Assembly: GCA_028279185.1 (NCBI GenBank)
Contig: JANQSS010000184.1
Coordinates: forward strand, 62,001-126,000
DNA from: Saprospiraceae bacterium
Lineage (GTDB): Bacteria > Bacteroidota > Bacteroidia > Chitinophagales > Saprospiraceae
Direction of reading: 5' to 3'
Length of the DNA stretch: 64,000 nt
Shown: positions 18,552 through 26,296 of the stretch, in pieces
Layout of the letters: each line of letters begins with the position of its first letter
Numbering within the stretch: position 1 is the stretch's first letter
Program-made: the position numbers and the translations under genes
The notes under the pieces: model-generated
What the model was told of the DNA's origin: nothing
What the model saw: only the letters and a program-made list of their open reading frames with translations
The model's database searches: none

Positions 18552-19223
18552 ATGCTACAGATAAAAAAGATGGCGGCTAATCACGTATACCTAATACGAG
18601 GATCTGGTGTCGCAAACTCACCATTTTTTGAGACCGAGGAGGATTGCAAGCTATTCCTCCAATACGTAGACCGTTTTCTCAGATCCTATATGACTATCAA
18701 TCTATTCCAGAATAATTGCGATGGCTGGGCGATGATTGTGAGTACTAAGTCCACGGAAGACATAAAACAGGCATATAAGGAACGTCGCGCCAGATCAAAA
18801 AAGTGTAAAAAGACATGCAGCTATAACGAAGTATGGAAAATACTTTCAGATCAAGTTCGAATACTGTTGAGCACCTATGTGAAGGCAACGAACCAGAAGA
18901 CAGGTCGTAAGGGTGGGAAGGTCCGGTCTAGCTACGAACGATTTGTATTTGAAAGTCCTGAAGAGGCTCAAACCATGCAGATGCTAATGAAAAAGCAACG
19001 GTACCGTCAACAGCAACCGTGTAAGCGATATAGGCCGGCCAGAAAATTGCATAGAATCCGTAAAAAGCTAATGAAATCAAGTCCCTTTCTGAGTTGTGCG
19101 TCATCGGGCGTAGCTGAAAAAATGGTGAAAATAGGGATTCGCTGCCTCAATCTAACTGTTTTGGTCGGTGACGTACTACGTCATTTAGTCCAAGTAACCC
19201 TGTATTATCATTTTCCGACCTAA
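18552..19223 (+). CDS. degenerate Y1 (REP-associated/IS200-like) transposase-related protein
   Basis: A 223-residue protein whose first ~150 residues follow the Y1_Tnp/REP-associated tyrosine transposase layout. NHVYLIRGSGVANSPFFE corresponds to the first strand, LFLQYVDRFLRSYMTINLF to the next helix and strand, and LLSTYVKATNQKTGRKGGKV to the helix that carries the catalytic Tyr. The metal-binding HxH that should lie in NNCDGWAMIVS is missing, so strand cleavage is unlikely. The remainder, about residues 150-223, is very basic and unrelated to the domain. ATG at 18570 is an alternative start. It stands alone between purB and a tRNA. It could be a decayed mobile gene or a co-opted DNA-binding protein. 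Confidence 0.6.
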   Translation: MLQIKKMAANHVYLIRGSGVANSPFFETEEDCKLFLQYVDRFLRSYMTINLFQNNCDGWAMIVSTKSTEDIKQAYKERRARSKKCKKTCSYNEVWKILSDQVRILLSTYVKATNQKTGRKGGKVRSSYERFVFESPEEAQTMQMLMKKQRYRQQQPCKRYRPARKLHRIRKKLMKSSPFLSCASSGVAEKMVKIGIRCLNLTVLVGDVLRHLVQVTLYYHFPT

Positions 19224-19482
19224 TTTCAGTAAAAATTAGGACTACCAGTCCGAATTGGGCAAATTTCCCCGAAACAAACGGAAAAACCCACCCAGACATA
19301 ACTGATCTGACACATTTTAATAGAAAACCGCACGTTTTTCTCTAATCAACCATTTGCATCTCAGAATCTATACCCATACCATCAATCAAGCCATCCATCA
19401 AGTTGAGGCTTAACAGCCTACCCTTTGTTCAATCCGTAATATTAAATTGCCCGTAGTCCGTTATCTTTCTTCCGAAAATATG

Positions 19483-19490
19483 TACTTTTG
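19483..19490 (+). promoter_or_regulatory. candidate -7 box (TACTTTTG) for tRNA-Leu(UAA)
   Basis: A TAnnTTTG match 18 bases before the first base of the tRNA, a suitable distance for a short leader. The -33 box is not obvious. Confidence 0.5.
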
Positions 19491-19507
19491 CCGCATTGTT
19501 GGACCAT

Positions 19508-19592
19508 GCCCAGGTGGTGGAATTGGTAGACACGCAGGACTTAAAATCCTGTGGCCATTGCGGCCGTGCGGGTTCGAGCCCCGCCCCGGGTA
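19508..19592 (+). tRNA. tRNA-Leu (anticodon TAA)
   Basis: An 85-base class II tRNA. The anticodon stem CAGGA/TCCTG encloses loop CTTAAAA (anticodon UAA, codon UUA). The long variable arm is GTGGCCATTGCGGCCG and the T arm is GCGGG/CCCGC with loop TTCGAGC. The acceptor stem GCCCAGG/CCCGGGT contains one A-C mismatch at the fifth pair and a G-U at the first. CCA is not encoded. Confidence 0.93.
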
Positions 19593-19716
19593 CAACGATT
19601 ACCCTGATCTAATAATTTGATATCAGGGCTAAGACAGGCTTCTGGCCAATCCCAAATACCAATTTGTTCGTTTATTTTAAAATAAGGACGAGGCTAAATC
19701 GTCCAAGCAAATTATT

Positions 19717-20712
19717 ATGCGGCAATTAATATTGGTAGTCTTAATTCTCCTGGCTGGATTTGTCCGTGCTCAGGAATTTCCCTTTGACGTCAGCACGGAA
19801 GAAGAAGATTTCATTCCCTTTTTTGATGGTATTAAACTAACATCAGGAATATGGGATGATCCATCTTTCGAATTTGACTGTCCTTTTCCTATCAAGCTCC
19901 TCAACGGCGAATATAAAAATCTACATATCACACCGGAAGGTACTGGTGGCAGTATAAAATTTTCGGATGATGTCGGTAATTTCGAATATATGGCTATTTC
20001 AATAGTCGATCTAATGGATCGCGGTCGTGCGCTCCCACCAAAACCACTTTCTTCAATTCGGTATAAAACGATCGGCACCTCTGGAGATCGAATATTTCTG
20101 GTTCAGTATTACAATTGTGGATTTGCAAATCCAATTACAGATATAAGCGATGGATCCGATTTCATTCATTTGCAAATGCGGTTCTATGAATCTGATGGAA
20201 GTTTTGAGGTGCACTATGGCGCCCGTAATTTACCCAATTACAATCGCATTATTTCCGACACACAAGGAAATACACTTGCTTTTTTTAAAAATTTTGACGC
20301 AAATTATTTCCAGGATTCAATGTACTATTTGAAGAATAGTCCTCATATACCTGAGGTAGCTTTTATTGAAAATGGAATAGTTATTCCGGATTTGTGGCAA
20401 GAGGAACCCATGGAAAACCAGGTCATTCGATTTATTCCAAAAAATGTTGGAACAAAAAATAAATCCATTCCATTCGATGAGAAATTTTCCTTTCTCCAGT
20501 CATCAGATCTCTTAACCATTGAAGCGCTGGAAGAAGGAAGTCAGTTCGAAACAACTGTTTATAACTCAGATGGAAGCCAAGTCAAAGGGCCCAAAAAGCA
20601 TTGGAACAGCGCCGAATTGGATATATCGCCGTTCGCTTCTGGTACGTATATCCTTGCAGTAAAACTGAATTTTGGTATCAGTAGCCGACCCTTTATTGTC
20701 GTCCGCAAGTAG
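19717..20712 (+). CDS. secreted protein of unknown function with T9SS-like C-terminal sorting domain
   Basis: A 331-residue exported protein. Residues 1-18 form a signal peptide (RQLILVVLILLAGFVRAQ). The middle part (about 25-240) is rich in beta strands and Gly/Asp turns, resembles an extracellular beta-sandwich and matches no family I can name. The last ~75 residues (LTIEALEEGSQFETTVYNSDGSQVKG... SGTYILAVKL) have the pattern of a type IX secretion C-terminal domain. It is convergent with the BASS transporter gene. A role on the cell surface or outside the cell is inferred from the export signals. Confidence 0.72.
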   Translation: MRQLILVVLILLAGFVRAQEFPFDVSTEEEDFIPFFDGIKLTSGIWDDPSFEFDCPFPIKLLNGEYKNLHITPEGTGGSIKFSDDVGNFEYMAISIVDLMDRGRALPPKPLSSIRYKTIGTSGDRIFLVQYYNCGFANPITDISDGSDFIHLQMRFYESDGSFEVHYGARNLPNYNRIISDTQGNTLAFFKNFDANYFQDSMYYLKNSPHIPEVAFIENGIVIPDLWQEEPMENQVIRFIPKNVGTKNKSIPFDEKFSFLQSSDLLTIEALEEGSQFETTVYNSDGSQVKGPKKHWNSAELDISPFASGTYILAVKLNFGISSRPFIVVRK

Positions 20713-20758
20713 TTGAAGCGATATTTCGACTCTTACGTACTTCCGTATTCTTTACTGA

Positions 20759-21655
20759 CTACAATAAATATTTCTGTCGACTTGGAATAATAATGAACTT
20801 ATACACAATCCAAGCGAACAATAATGTTGTAAAAAATGAGAACATGGCATAGACGAGAGCCGGGCTTGCCATTCGTTCACTATCTAATAAAACGGAAGCA
20901 ATAAATAAAGCCAGGGCTGTATTCTGCAGACCGACCTCAATACCTATAGTTAGTGCGGAAGTATTTCTTTGGACAGTTTTCCGTGCCAAATAATACGCAG
21001 TCAACATTGAAACTATCTGTAGAAACATTGCAATAGGTAATATTTTTTTTAATTCAGCGATTGTAACACCGCCCCCGCCATCAGAATCTCCCCATAATTT
21101 CAATGCATACACAGCAGCTAATAAAATGACATTAATATACTTTAGCGGCATTCGAACCTTCAAACTCAATTCTCTAAAAAAATGATTAAAACATAATCCC
21201 AAAAAAGCGGGTAATAAAATTACACTAAAAACTTGCTTAGCGGTGTCAAAAAATGGCAGTATGAGCTCGGATTGTGTATCTAGAAAATAAGCCAAGCCCA
21301 GATTTACACCAAAAGGAATTGTAATAAGAATTAAAAAACTATTAATAGTTGTTAATGAAATAGATAATGCAACATCGGCATTGACCAGATAACTGATAAA
21401 ATTTGATGTCGTCCCCCCCGGGCAGAGCGCAACGACAATAAATCCAATCTTATAGTATGGGCTGATATCAACAAGCGACAAGATGATAAAGGCGAAAGCA
21501 GGTAAAAAAAGCATTTGAAGAACTAGTCCAAGCACGAGGCTCTTAGGATACCAAAAGATTCGTCTGAAATCGGAAAAGCGTAGCGTAGCTCCGATTGCAA
21601 ACATGATTAGTATAAGAACGAGTTTCAGTAAAGAATCTACAGGCATATGCTCCAT
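20759..21655 (-). CDS. bile acid:sodium symporter (BASS) family transporter
   Basis: A polytopic inner-membrane protein of 298 residues with nine or so hydrophobic segments, the usual size for BASS/SBF carriers. The cores ALCPGGTTSNFISYLVNADVALS and IGIEVGLQNTALALFIA correspond to the two crossing helix motifs that bind sodium and substrate. Bacterial members carry varied organic anions with sodium (bile acids, pantoate, keto acids), so the substrate cannot be read from the sequence. It is monocistronic as far as can be seen. Confidence 0.88.
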   Translation of the reverse strand: MEHMPVDSLLKLVLILIMFAIGATLRFSDFRRIFWYPKSLVLGLVLQMLFLPAFAFIILSLVDISPYYKIGFIVVALCPGGTTSNFISYLVNADVALSISLTTINSFLILITIPFGVNLGLAYFLDTQSELILPFFDTAKQVFSVILLPAFLGLCFNHFFRELSLKVRMPLKYINVILLAAVYALKLWGDSDGGGGVTIAELKKILPIAMFLQIVSMLTAYYLARKTVQRNTSALTIGIEVGLQNTALALFIASVLLDSERMASPALVYAMFSFFTTLLFAWIVYKFIIIPSRQKYLL

Positions 21656-21756
21656 GCGAACAAGATATGAAAGTCAACTGAACACCTAACAGCCACTTTA
21701 ACCGAAGTTTAACTGGACATCAATAATACCGTAAGACCAGGATTCATCCAGTGTCT

Positions 21757-21764
21757 TATCTTTG
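21757..21764 (+). promoter_or_regulatory. candidate -7 box (TATCTTTG)
   Basis: A TAnnTTTG match 59 bases before the ATG at 21823. It lies downstream of an in-frame ATG-like start at 21751, which supports the later start for the following gene. Confidence 0.45.
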
Positions 21765-21822
21765 GGCGGCTATATGCATGATGGTTCATACCATACATTT
21801 TCGAACAAAGCAAAACAGACAT

Positions 21823-22392
21823 ATGAAAATCATATACAATTTTATCCTATCAGCATTCATGTTATTCGCGTTTGCCACGACTACATTTGGTCAGGAGTGT
21901 GAAGACATTGCAGAAAATAAGAAATCACGTTTAGAGTTGTGTTCATCCACCATGAGCATAGCCACACCTGTAGAATTAACCAAGGCTGACATTAAGATCC
22001 CCTCAAGCTTAGAAGAAAAAATAGCATCTATCACAACGCACAGCTATCTCGATAACCCAAAACTATTGATTAAGATACAGTGTGTAACGTATAAACCTGA
22101 GTTTAAAGCAGACATGGAAGCGGTGCTTAAAACCACAGATACAGAACTTGAAAAACTGGGAGGTTCGGATATTAAATATCAGAACCTCGAAATGGGTATA
22201 GGAAAGGCCGAAGGAATGAAGCAAGAAGGATGGATGACAATTGGTGAACAGATGTACGATTTCCTGAATGTCATCTTTCATCAGGATAACCACCTCTATT
22301 CAGTATTTGTCGGACATGAAATCCACGATATGTTCGGCTATGTCATAGCAGACAATTTGATCAGATCAATCAAACTGGTAGACAGCAAGTAA
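21823..22392 (+). CDS. secreted protein of unknown function
   Basis: An exported 189-residue protein. The ATG at 21823 begins a signal peptide (KIIYNFILSAFMLFAFATTTFGQ); the longer frame from 21751 has a poor N-terminus and overlaps the likely promoter. The mature part has an early cysteine pair (QECEDIAENKKSRLELC) and alternating helix and strand, with no family that I recognise. The phrases LEMGIGKAEGMKQEGWMTIGEQMYDFLNVIFHQ and LYSVFVGHEI suggest a compact alpha/beta fold. It ends 10 bases before the trpF start and is probably co-transcribed with it. Confidence 0.65.
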   Translation: MKIIYNFILSAFMLFAFATTTFGQECEDIAENKKSRLELCSSTMSIATPVELTKADIKIPSSLEEKIASITTHSYLDNPKLLIKIQCVTYKPEFKADMEAVLKTTDTELEKLGGSDIKYQNLEMGIGKAEGMKQEGWMTIGEQMYDFLNVIFHQDNHLYSVFVGHEIHDMFGYVIADNLIRSIKLVDSK

Positions 22393-22402
22393 TTTAAGCG
22401 CT

Positions 22403-23071
22403 GTGTTCCCGTTCAAAGTTTGCTGCATAAAGTCCGTTGAAGAAGCCGAATTAGCCATTCGGTATGGCGCTTTGAAAATTGGCTTAGTAGCAGAAATGCC
22501 GTCGGGCCCTGGAGTCCTGCCCATTGATAAGATAGCAGAAATTGCCAAAGCCGTTAGTGGCCGTATTTCGACGTGGCTTCTCACTTCGAAGACTTCATTC
22601 GGTGAAATTGCGTCGGAATTTCAACTGGCCAACACAAATGCTATCCAACTGGTCGATGAAGTTAACCAGCATACTTGCGAACAACTAAAACATGCCTTCC
22701 CTTCAGTAGAACTTGTGCAGGTTCGTCATGTTTCAGCTAATCAATCTCCCCGGGAGCTCGCCAACGTGCATCCATATATAGACGCATTGCTCTTAGATTC
22801 GGGTAATCCTAATGCTGAAATAAAAATATTAGGTGGCACAGGAAATACACATGACTGGAATATCAGCAAGGAAATCGTTCGATTATCATATGTCCCGGTC
22901 TATCTGGCCGGTGGCCTAAATCCAACAAATGCCCGTGACGCGATAGCACACGTTTCCCCTTATGGACTGGATATTTGCAGTGGCTTACGTGTAAATGGTG
23001 AATTAAGTGAACTCCTTATTGCAGAATGGAGCGAGAAATTATCACAGAACAATACTAATCAAGCCAACTAG
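22403..23071 (+). CDS. trpF: phosphoribosylanthranilate isomerase-like protein
   Basis: A TIM-barrel isomerase of tryptophan synthesis, which converts phosphoribosylanthranilate to the carboxyphenylamino-ribulose phosphate. The start is GTG at 22403, which gives FPFKVCCIKSVEEAELA with the catalytic Cys in the first strand. The general acid Asp is in ALLLDSG, and GGTGNTHDWNIS and LAGGLNPTNARDAI form the phosphate site. At 222 residues the length is normal. It is not inside a trp operon: the upstream neighbour is a secreted protein and the downstream gene is convergent, overlapping it by 17 bases. A different sugar-phosphate substrate is possible. Confidence 0.78.
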   Translation: MFPFKVCCIKSVEEAELAIRYGALKIGLVAEMPSGPGVLPIDKIAEIAKAVSGRISTWLLTSKTSFGEIASEFQLANTNAIQLVDEVNQHTCEQLKHAFPSVELVQVRHVSANQSPRELANVHPYIDALLLDSGNPNAEIKILGGTGNTHDWNISKEIVRLSYVPVYLAGGLNPTNARDAIAHVSPYGLDICSGLRVNGELSELLIAEWSEKLSQNNTNQAN

Positions 23072-23693
23072 TCTCATCGAAATAGCCTTGAAGCTTTTTG
23101 AACAGGTGACCAACATGTTGACCGTCTACAACGGCGTGATGCACCTGCACCGAAAATGGTAGGTCTAATCGCCCGTCGTTTGTCAAGAATTTGCCCCAAA
23201 CAATCCGTGGAACAGAATCCCCTGGGTGAGACTGCATGGCATGTTGCATACTCGTAAAATGAATCCAAGGGTTTGCCGACATGAAAATAAAATCATCGCG
23301 ACCAGCCTCATCTTCAAAACTCGGTTCACTTTCCATCAATTTCATCTGTATAGTTGCCTTTTCAATAAAAGCCTGATGATCCAAATTAAATTTAACATAA
23401 CAAAAACTAAACACATCATCGCTTTCCGGTAATATGGTATACGAGGGATGAACCACATCGTGTTCAATCACGCGACCATCACGAATGCGCCATCGAAATT
23501 CTTTTATTTCATTAATTGCTCGTGTGATTATATAAACGAGGGCAGGTGTAAATGGCATTTGAAGTTCCTTCAAACGTTTATAAAAATGTTGGATATCCAA
23601 CATCCCAGTAATATTAAAATAAGGATGATTCATAGTATTAAAGAACTCGAAATGCTTTTTTCGATGTTCACTTTCAAATGAAATTTCCTTCAT
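23055..23693 (-). CDS. chloramphenicol acetyltransferase (CAT)-family acyltransferase
   Basis: A trimeric acetyl-CoA-dependent O-acetyltransferase of the CAT family, 212 residues. The start at 23693 (KEISFESEHRKKHFEFF) is preferred over the longer frame from 23747. The conserved N-terminal segment HPYFNITGMLDI is present and the active-site signature is VHHAVVDGQHVGHLF near the C-terminus, matching HHxxxDG. Chromosomal homologues in this phylum are common, and resistance cannot be assumed from sequence. It starts 2 bases after the stop of the upstream secreted endonuclease gene, so the two probably form a transcription unit. Confidence 0.85.
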   Translation of the reverse strand: MKEISFESEHRKKHFEFFNTMNHPYFNITGMLDIQHFYKRLKELQMPFTPALVYIITRAINEIKEFRWRIRDGRVIEHDVVHPSYTILPESDDVFSFCYVKFNLDHQAFIEKATIQMKLMESEPSFEDEAGRDDFIFMSANPWIHFTSMQHAMQSHPGDSVPRIVWGKFLTNDGRLDLPFSVQVHHAVVDGQHVGHLFKKLQGYFDETSWLD

Positions 23694-23695
23694 GT

Positions 23696-24757
23696 TTAAT
23701 TTGTTACAAAAATTCGATATCGACTTCGAAATTGTTCTGTCGCACAAGTAACAACATATGTACCCGGTGGTAGGTCAATAGCGTAACTTACATCCTCAGT
23801 ATGTTGTATGACAAGTTTTATTTCTGATACTATTTTTTTGCCACTTATATTAAACAAACTCAAACTGGCTGCATGTGTCTGGTTTGTATTATTTCTAATC
23901 ACCAAACATCCTGTTCCGCTATTATAATACACATGAAAACTATCTTGATCACGATGCATACCTCGTGTCGAGAGCATACATGCACCGATTGATGAGCAAT
24001 ACATGCGCTCAGCTAATGTGCAATCCAGAACAAATGGATTTTCTTTGCCATCCTGATAAATAGCAATTTGCTCTGTTCGCCACAATTCTGAATTATCAAC
24101 AGGATCATTAAAATGCCAAATACATAGATTCTGGCGTTGCTCTTCAAAAAATGTTGGATCCACCGCCATCACCTGATCTCGATAAATCGCATGAATATAA
24201 AACATAGCCCGTGCCACATTCCCTTTGACAGATTCTCGTGGCTCGAAAAATTGCGAAGTACCCTCTGAATAATTATTTATACCGCTAGCTGGTATTGTCG
24301 AAATCTTTAAATCCTTATAATACCAATTGTCCGTCGCATTATCGGATATTTCCGAAAATGGTAAATTTCCACGATCTTGATTAACCTCTACTCGTGAAGC
24401 CGCAAGGTGGTGCATATTTCGATAGGCAGGAGTTCCATCCGTGGCTCCTCGTCCTTGCGGATAAATATGCTCCGTATTAATTCCTCCTGCAAACAACACA
24501 CTTGTAGGATCTTGAACAGGGTCGAGAAACACGGCGTACGTTGTGTAAATCCCACGAACAGAATCGTTCTCAACGTCAATTTTACTATATAACGTATCAC
24601 GAGCTTCTGCATAAGATAGAATCAAATTGGGTGTATAATTGCTTTGAACGGCATCTAATAATTCAGCACCAGATAAATCTGGAAATAAAATGTTTTGAGC
24701 ATGAGAAAAGTTTATCAGAACAAGGAGCATCAAGATGAATACAGAATTTAATTTCAT
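23696..24757 (-). CDS. secreted endonuclease I (EndA/NucM family) with C-terminal sorting-type domain
   Basis: An extracellular or surface nuclease, 353 residues from the ATG at 24757, which begins the signal peptide KLNSVFILMLLVLINFSHAQ. The endonuclease I domain covers about residues 30-260, with catalytic GGINTEHIYPQGRG, NMHHLAASRVEVNQDRGN and FEPRESVKGNVARAMFY. The last ~80 residues (LSLFNISGKKIVSEIKLV... LPPGTYVVTC) look like a T9SS C-terminal domain. The longer frame from 24895 is not supported. Likely role: breakdown of DNA outside the cell for nutrient use or biofilm turnover. Confidence 0.88.
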   Translation of the reverse strand: MKLNSVFILMLLVLINFSHAQNILFPDLSGAELLDAVQSNYTPNLILSYAEARDTLYSKIDVENDSVRGIYTTYAVFLDPVQDPTSVLFAGGINTEHIYPQGRGATDGTPAYRNMHHLAASRVEVNQDRGNLPFSEISDNATDNWYYKDLKISTIPASGINNYSEGTSQFFEPRESVKGNVARAMFYIHAIYRDQVMAVDPTFFEEQRQNLCIWHFNDPVDNSELWRTEQIAIYQDGKENPFVLDCTLAERMYCSSIGACMLSTRGMHRDQDSFHVYYNSGTGCLVIRNNTNQTHAASLSLFNISGKKIVSEIKLVIQHTEDVSYAIDLPPGTYVVTCATEQFRSRYRIFVTN

Positions 24758-24928
24758 CTTTGTTCTATATGGATTATTTCTTACACTATTCAATTTCATT
24801 TCGCTAAGGATGTGATCTACATTTACAGGCCTATTTTCGCTTCTTTCCCAAATTTGACCCAAGATAACAAGTAAAGCTATCTTTGGAATTTCCACTTCAA
24901 ACTTTTGAACTTATCTAAAAAAAACATA

Positions 24929-25477
24929 ATGAAACGAATAGGCGTATTCATGCTTCTCCTTAATCTCTTAACGACACAGGCGGTCGAGGCCCAGAACCAA
25001 CTTTTCAAATTTCCAGATGATTGGATGGGTACATGGGAAGGGAATCTTGAAATACATTCTGGCTCTGAAAAAGTTAATGTGATACCAATGACCCTACAAA
25101 TTGCTCAGACAAACCAAGAAGGCCGTTATACATACTTTATCAATTACGGCAACAATGAAGCTGGATTGCGACCCTATTATTTAATCGAAGTAGATCGCAA
25201 TAACGGACATTTTGCCATAGACGAAGCAAATGGCATAGTTATAGATGCTTACCTCATGGGTGGTAGATTAATCAGCAATTTCGATGTAATGAGGTCGTCC
25301 ATCCAATCCTCTTGCTATGTATTGGATGATATTATGCATTATGAAATTTACGCAGGGCGCAACATTTCGGCACGCGTTAGTGGTGATACTATAATTGGTA
25401 CCGATACGATCCCGGTCGTTGAATCATTTCCGGTTACCAATATTCAAATTGCTCAGCTACATCGTGTCAAAGAATAA
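24929..25477 (+). CDS. secreted protein of unknown function
   Basis: An exported 182-residue protein. The ATG at 24929 starts a signal peptide (KRIGVFMLLLNLLTTQAVEAQ). The mature protein reads as a beta-barrel-like domain: it begins LFKFPDDWMGTWEGNLEI, a lipocalin-like opening with a conserved Trp, and continues through alternating strands to HRVKE. I cannot assign a family. It is divergent from the endonuclease gene and convergent with the EI24 gene, so it stands alone. Confidence 0.68.
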   Translation: MKRIGVFMLLLNLLTTQAVEAQNQLFKFPDDWMGTWEGNLEIHSGSEKVNVIPMTLQIAQTNQEGRYTYFINYGNNEAGLRPYYLIEVDRNNGHFAIDEANGIVIDAYLMGGRLISNFDVMRSSIQSSCYVLDDIMHYEIYAGRNISARVSGDTIIGTDTIPVVESFPVTNIQIAQLHRVKE

Positions 25478-25496
25478 TTCACAGGTCACCTTGAAG

Positions 25497-26213
25497 TTAA
25501 GATCTATTCACAACACCTATCGTGGCTGATGCTGCCCCCAATGGTACTGCAATTACCGCACCCACTACTGGGATAAGCAGAAGACCAACAAATACGATGC
25601 CGTTACCTAGCGCGTAAATTTTATTTTGACGTACGAACTCCACCGAATCCGGAATTGAAAAGTAGCGCTCCATTGTAAAATCCATGTTCCCAAACCCCGC
25701 ATAATACGCTTGCACTGCTAAAAGCAATGCACTTGTAAATGGAGCAAATGCCGGAAAAAAACTAAGTAGCAGTAATAGGATAGTCAATCCAAGCTCCCGG
25801 AATATATTTCGAAATGTGATTCTCAACCCTCGAATTAACCCCTGAATCATCATTTTGACGGTAACGGGTGTTTCAATGTCATGTCCTGTCATCAATGACT
25901 CAATACGCTCCGATAGCGGACTCATAAACGGACTTGAAATGATAAGAATAACATATTTGAAAAGAAAAATGGACATGGCAACCATAATCATGCCTCCAAT
26001 CCATGTGGAAGCGGCTTCCAACGCACTTCTGCCCCATTCCCACGTGTACCAGCTCCACATCCATGACCCGAAGGCTTCCGAATAATTTTTAACTGCAAAA
26101 AACAATGCCCCGGAAAACATAAACGCCATAAGTGCGGGTATCAGCGCAAATACAATAACCTTAGGGTGGAATATATATTTCAGGGCGCGTATGTAATCAG
26201 TAATTCCGTTCAT
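25497..26213 (-). CDS. EI24/CysZ-family integral membrane protein
   Basis: A 238-residue membrane protein with about five to six hydrophobic segments. The EI24 (CysZ-like) core is seen in the opening (ITDYIRALKYIFHPKVIVFALIP), ISSPFMSPLSERIE after the third segment and the C-terminal GLLLIPVVGAVIAVPLGAASATIGV. Relatives such as CysZ move sulfate or act as etoposide-induced 2.4 homologues; no cys genes are close, so the substrate is open. A TAnnTTTG box lies immediately before the start, implying a very short leader. Confidence 0.82.
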   Translation of the reverse strand: MNGITDYIRALKYIFHPKVIVFALIPALMAFMFSGALFFAVKNYSEAFGSWMWSWYTWEWGRSALEAASTWIGGMIMVAMSIFLFKYVILIISSPFMSPLSERIESLMTGHDIETPVTVKMMIQGLIRGLRITFRNIFRELGLTILLLLLSFFPAFAPFTSALLLAVQAYYAGFGNMDFTMERYFSIPDSVEFVRQNKIYALGNGIVFVGLLLIPVVGAVIAVPLGAASATIGVVNRS

Positions 26214-26218
26214 GCTTG

Positions 26219-26226
26219 CAAAAGTA
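26219..26226 (-). promoter_or_regulatory. candidate -7 box (TACTTTTG) for the EI24 gene
   Basis: A TAnnTTTG match on the minus strand ending only 5 bases before the start codon. If used, transcription would begin at or near the ATG and give a leaderless or almost leaderless message. Confidence 0.35.
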
Positions 26227-26296
26227 TCTTACCTGTGCAATATGAAAAATTTAATCGACGAGGGATTGTGTCAGGATGACAAGCTATATTTGATTA

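Noticed and set aside
23055-23693. Chloramphenicol resistance gene on a mobile element
   Set aside because: Only family membership is visible; there are no insertion sequences or resistance neighbours, and homologues are ordinary chromosomal genes in this phylum.
24758-24895. N-terminal extension of the endonuclease I gene, with a second MKLNS at residues 33-37
   Set aside because: The extension would bury the clean signal peptide that begins at 24757; the repeated MKLNS is probably coincidence or a small local duplication.
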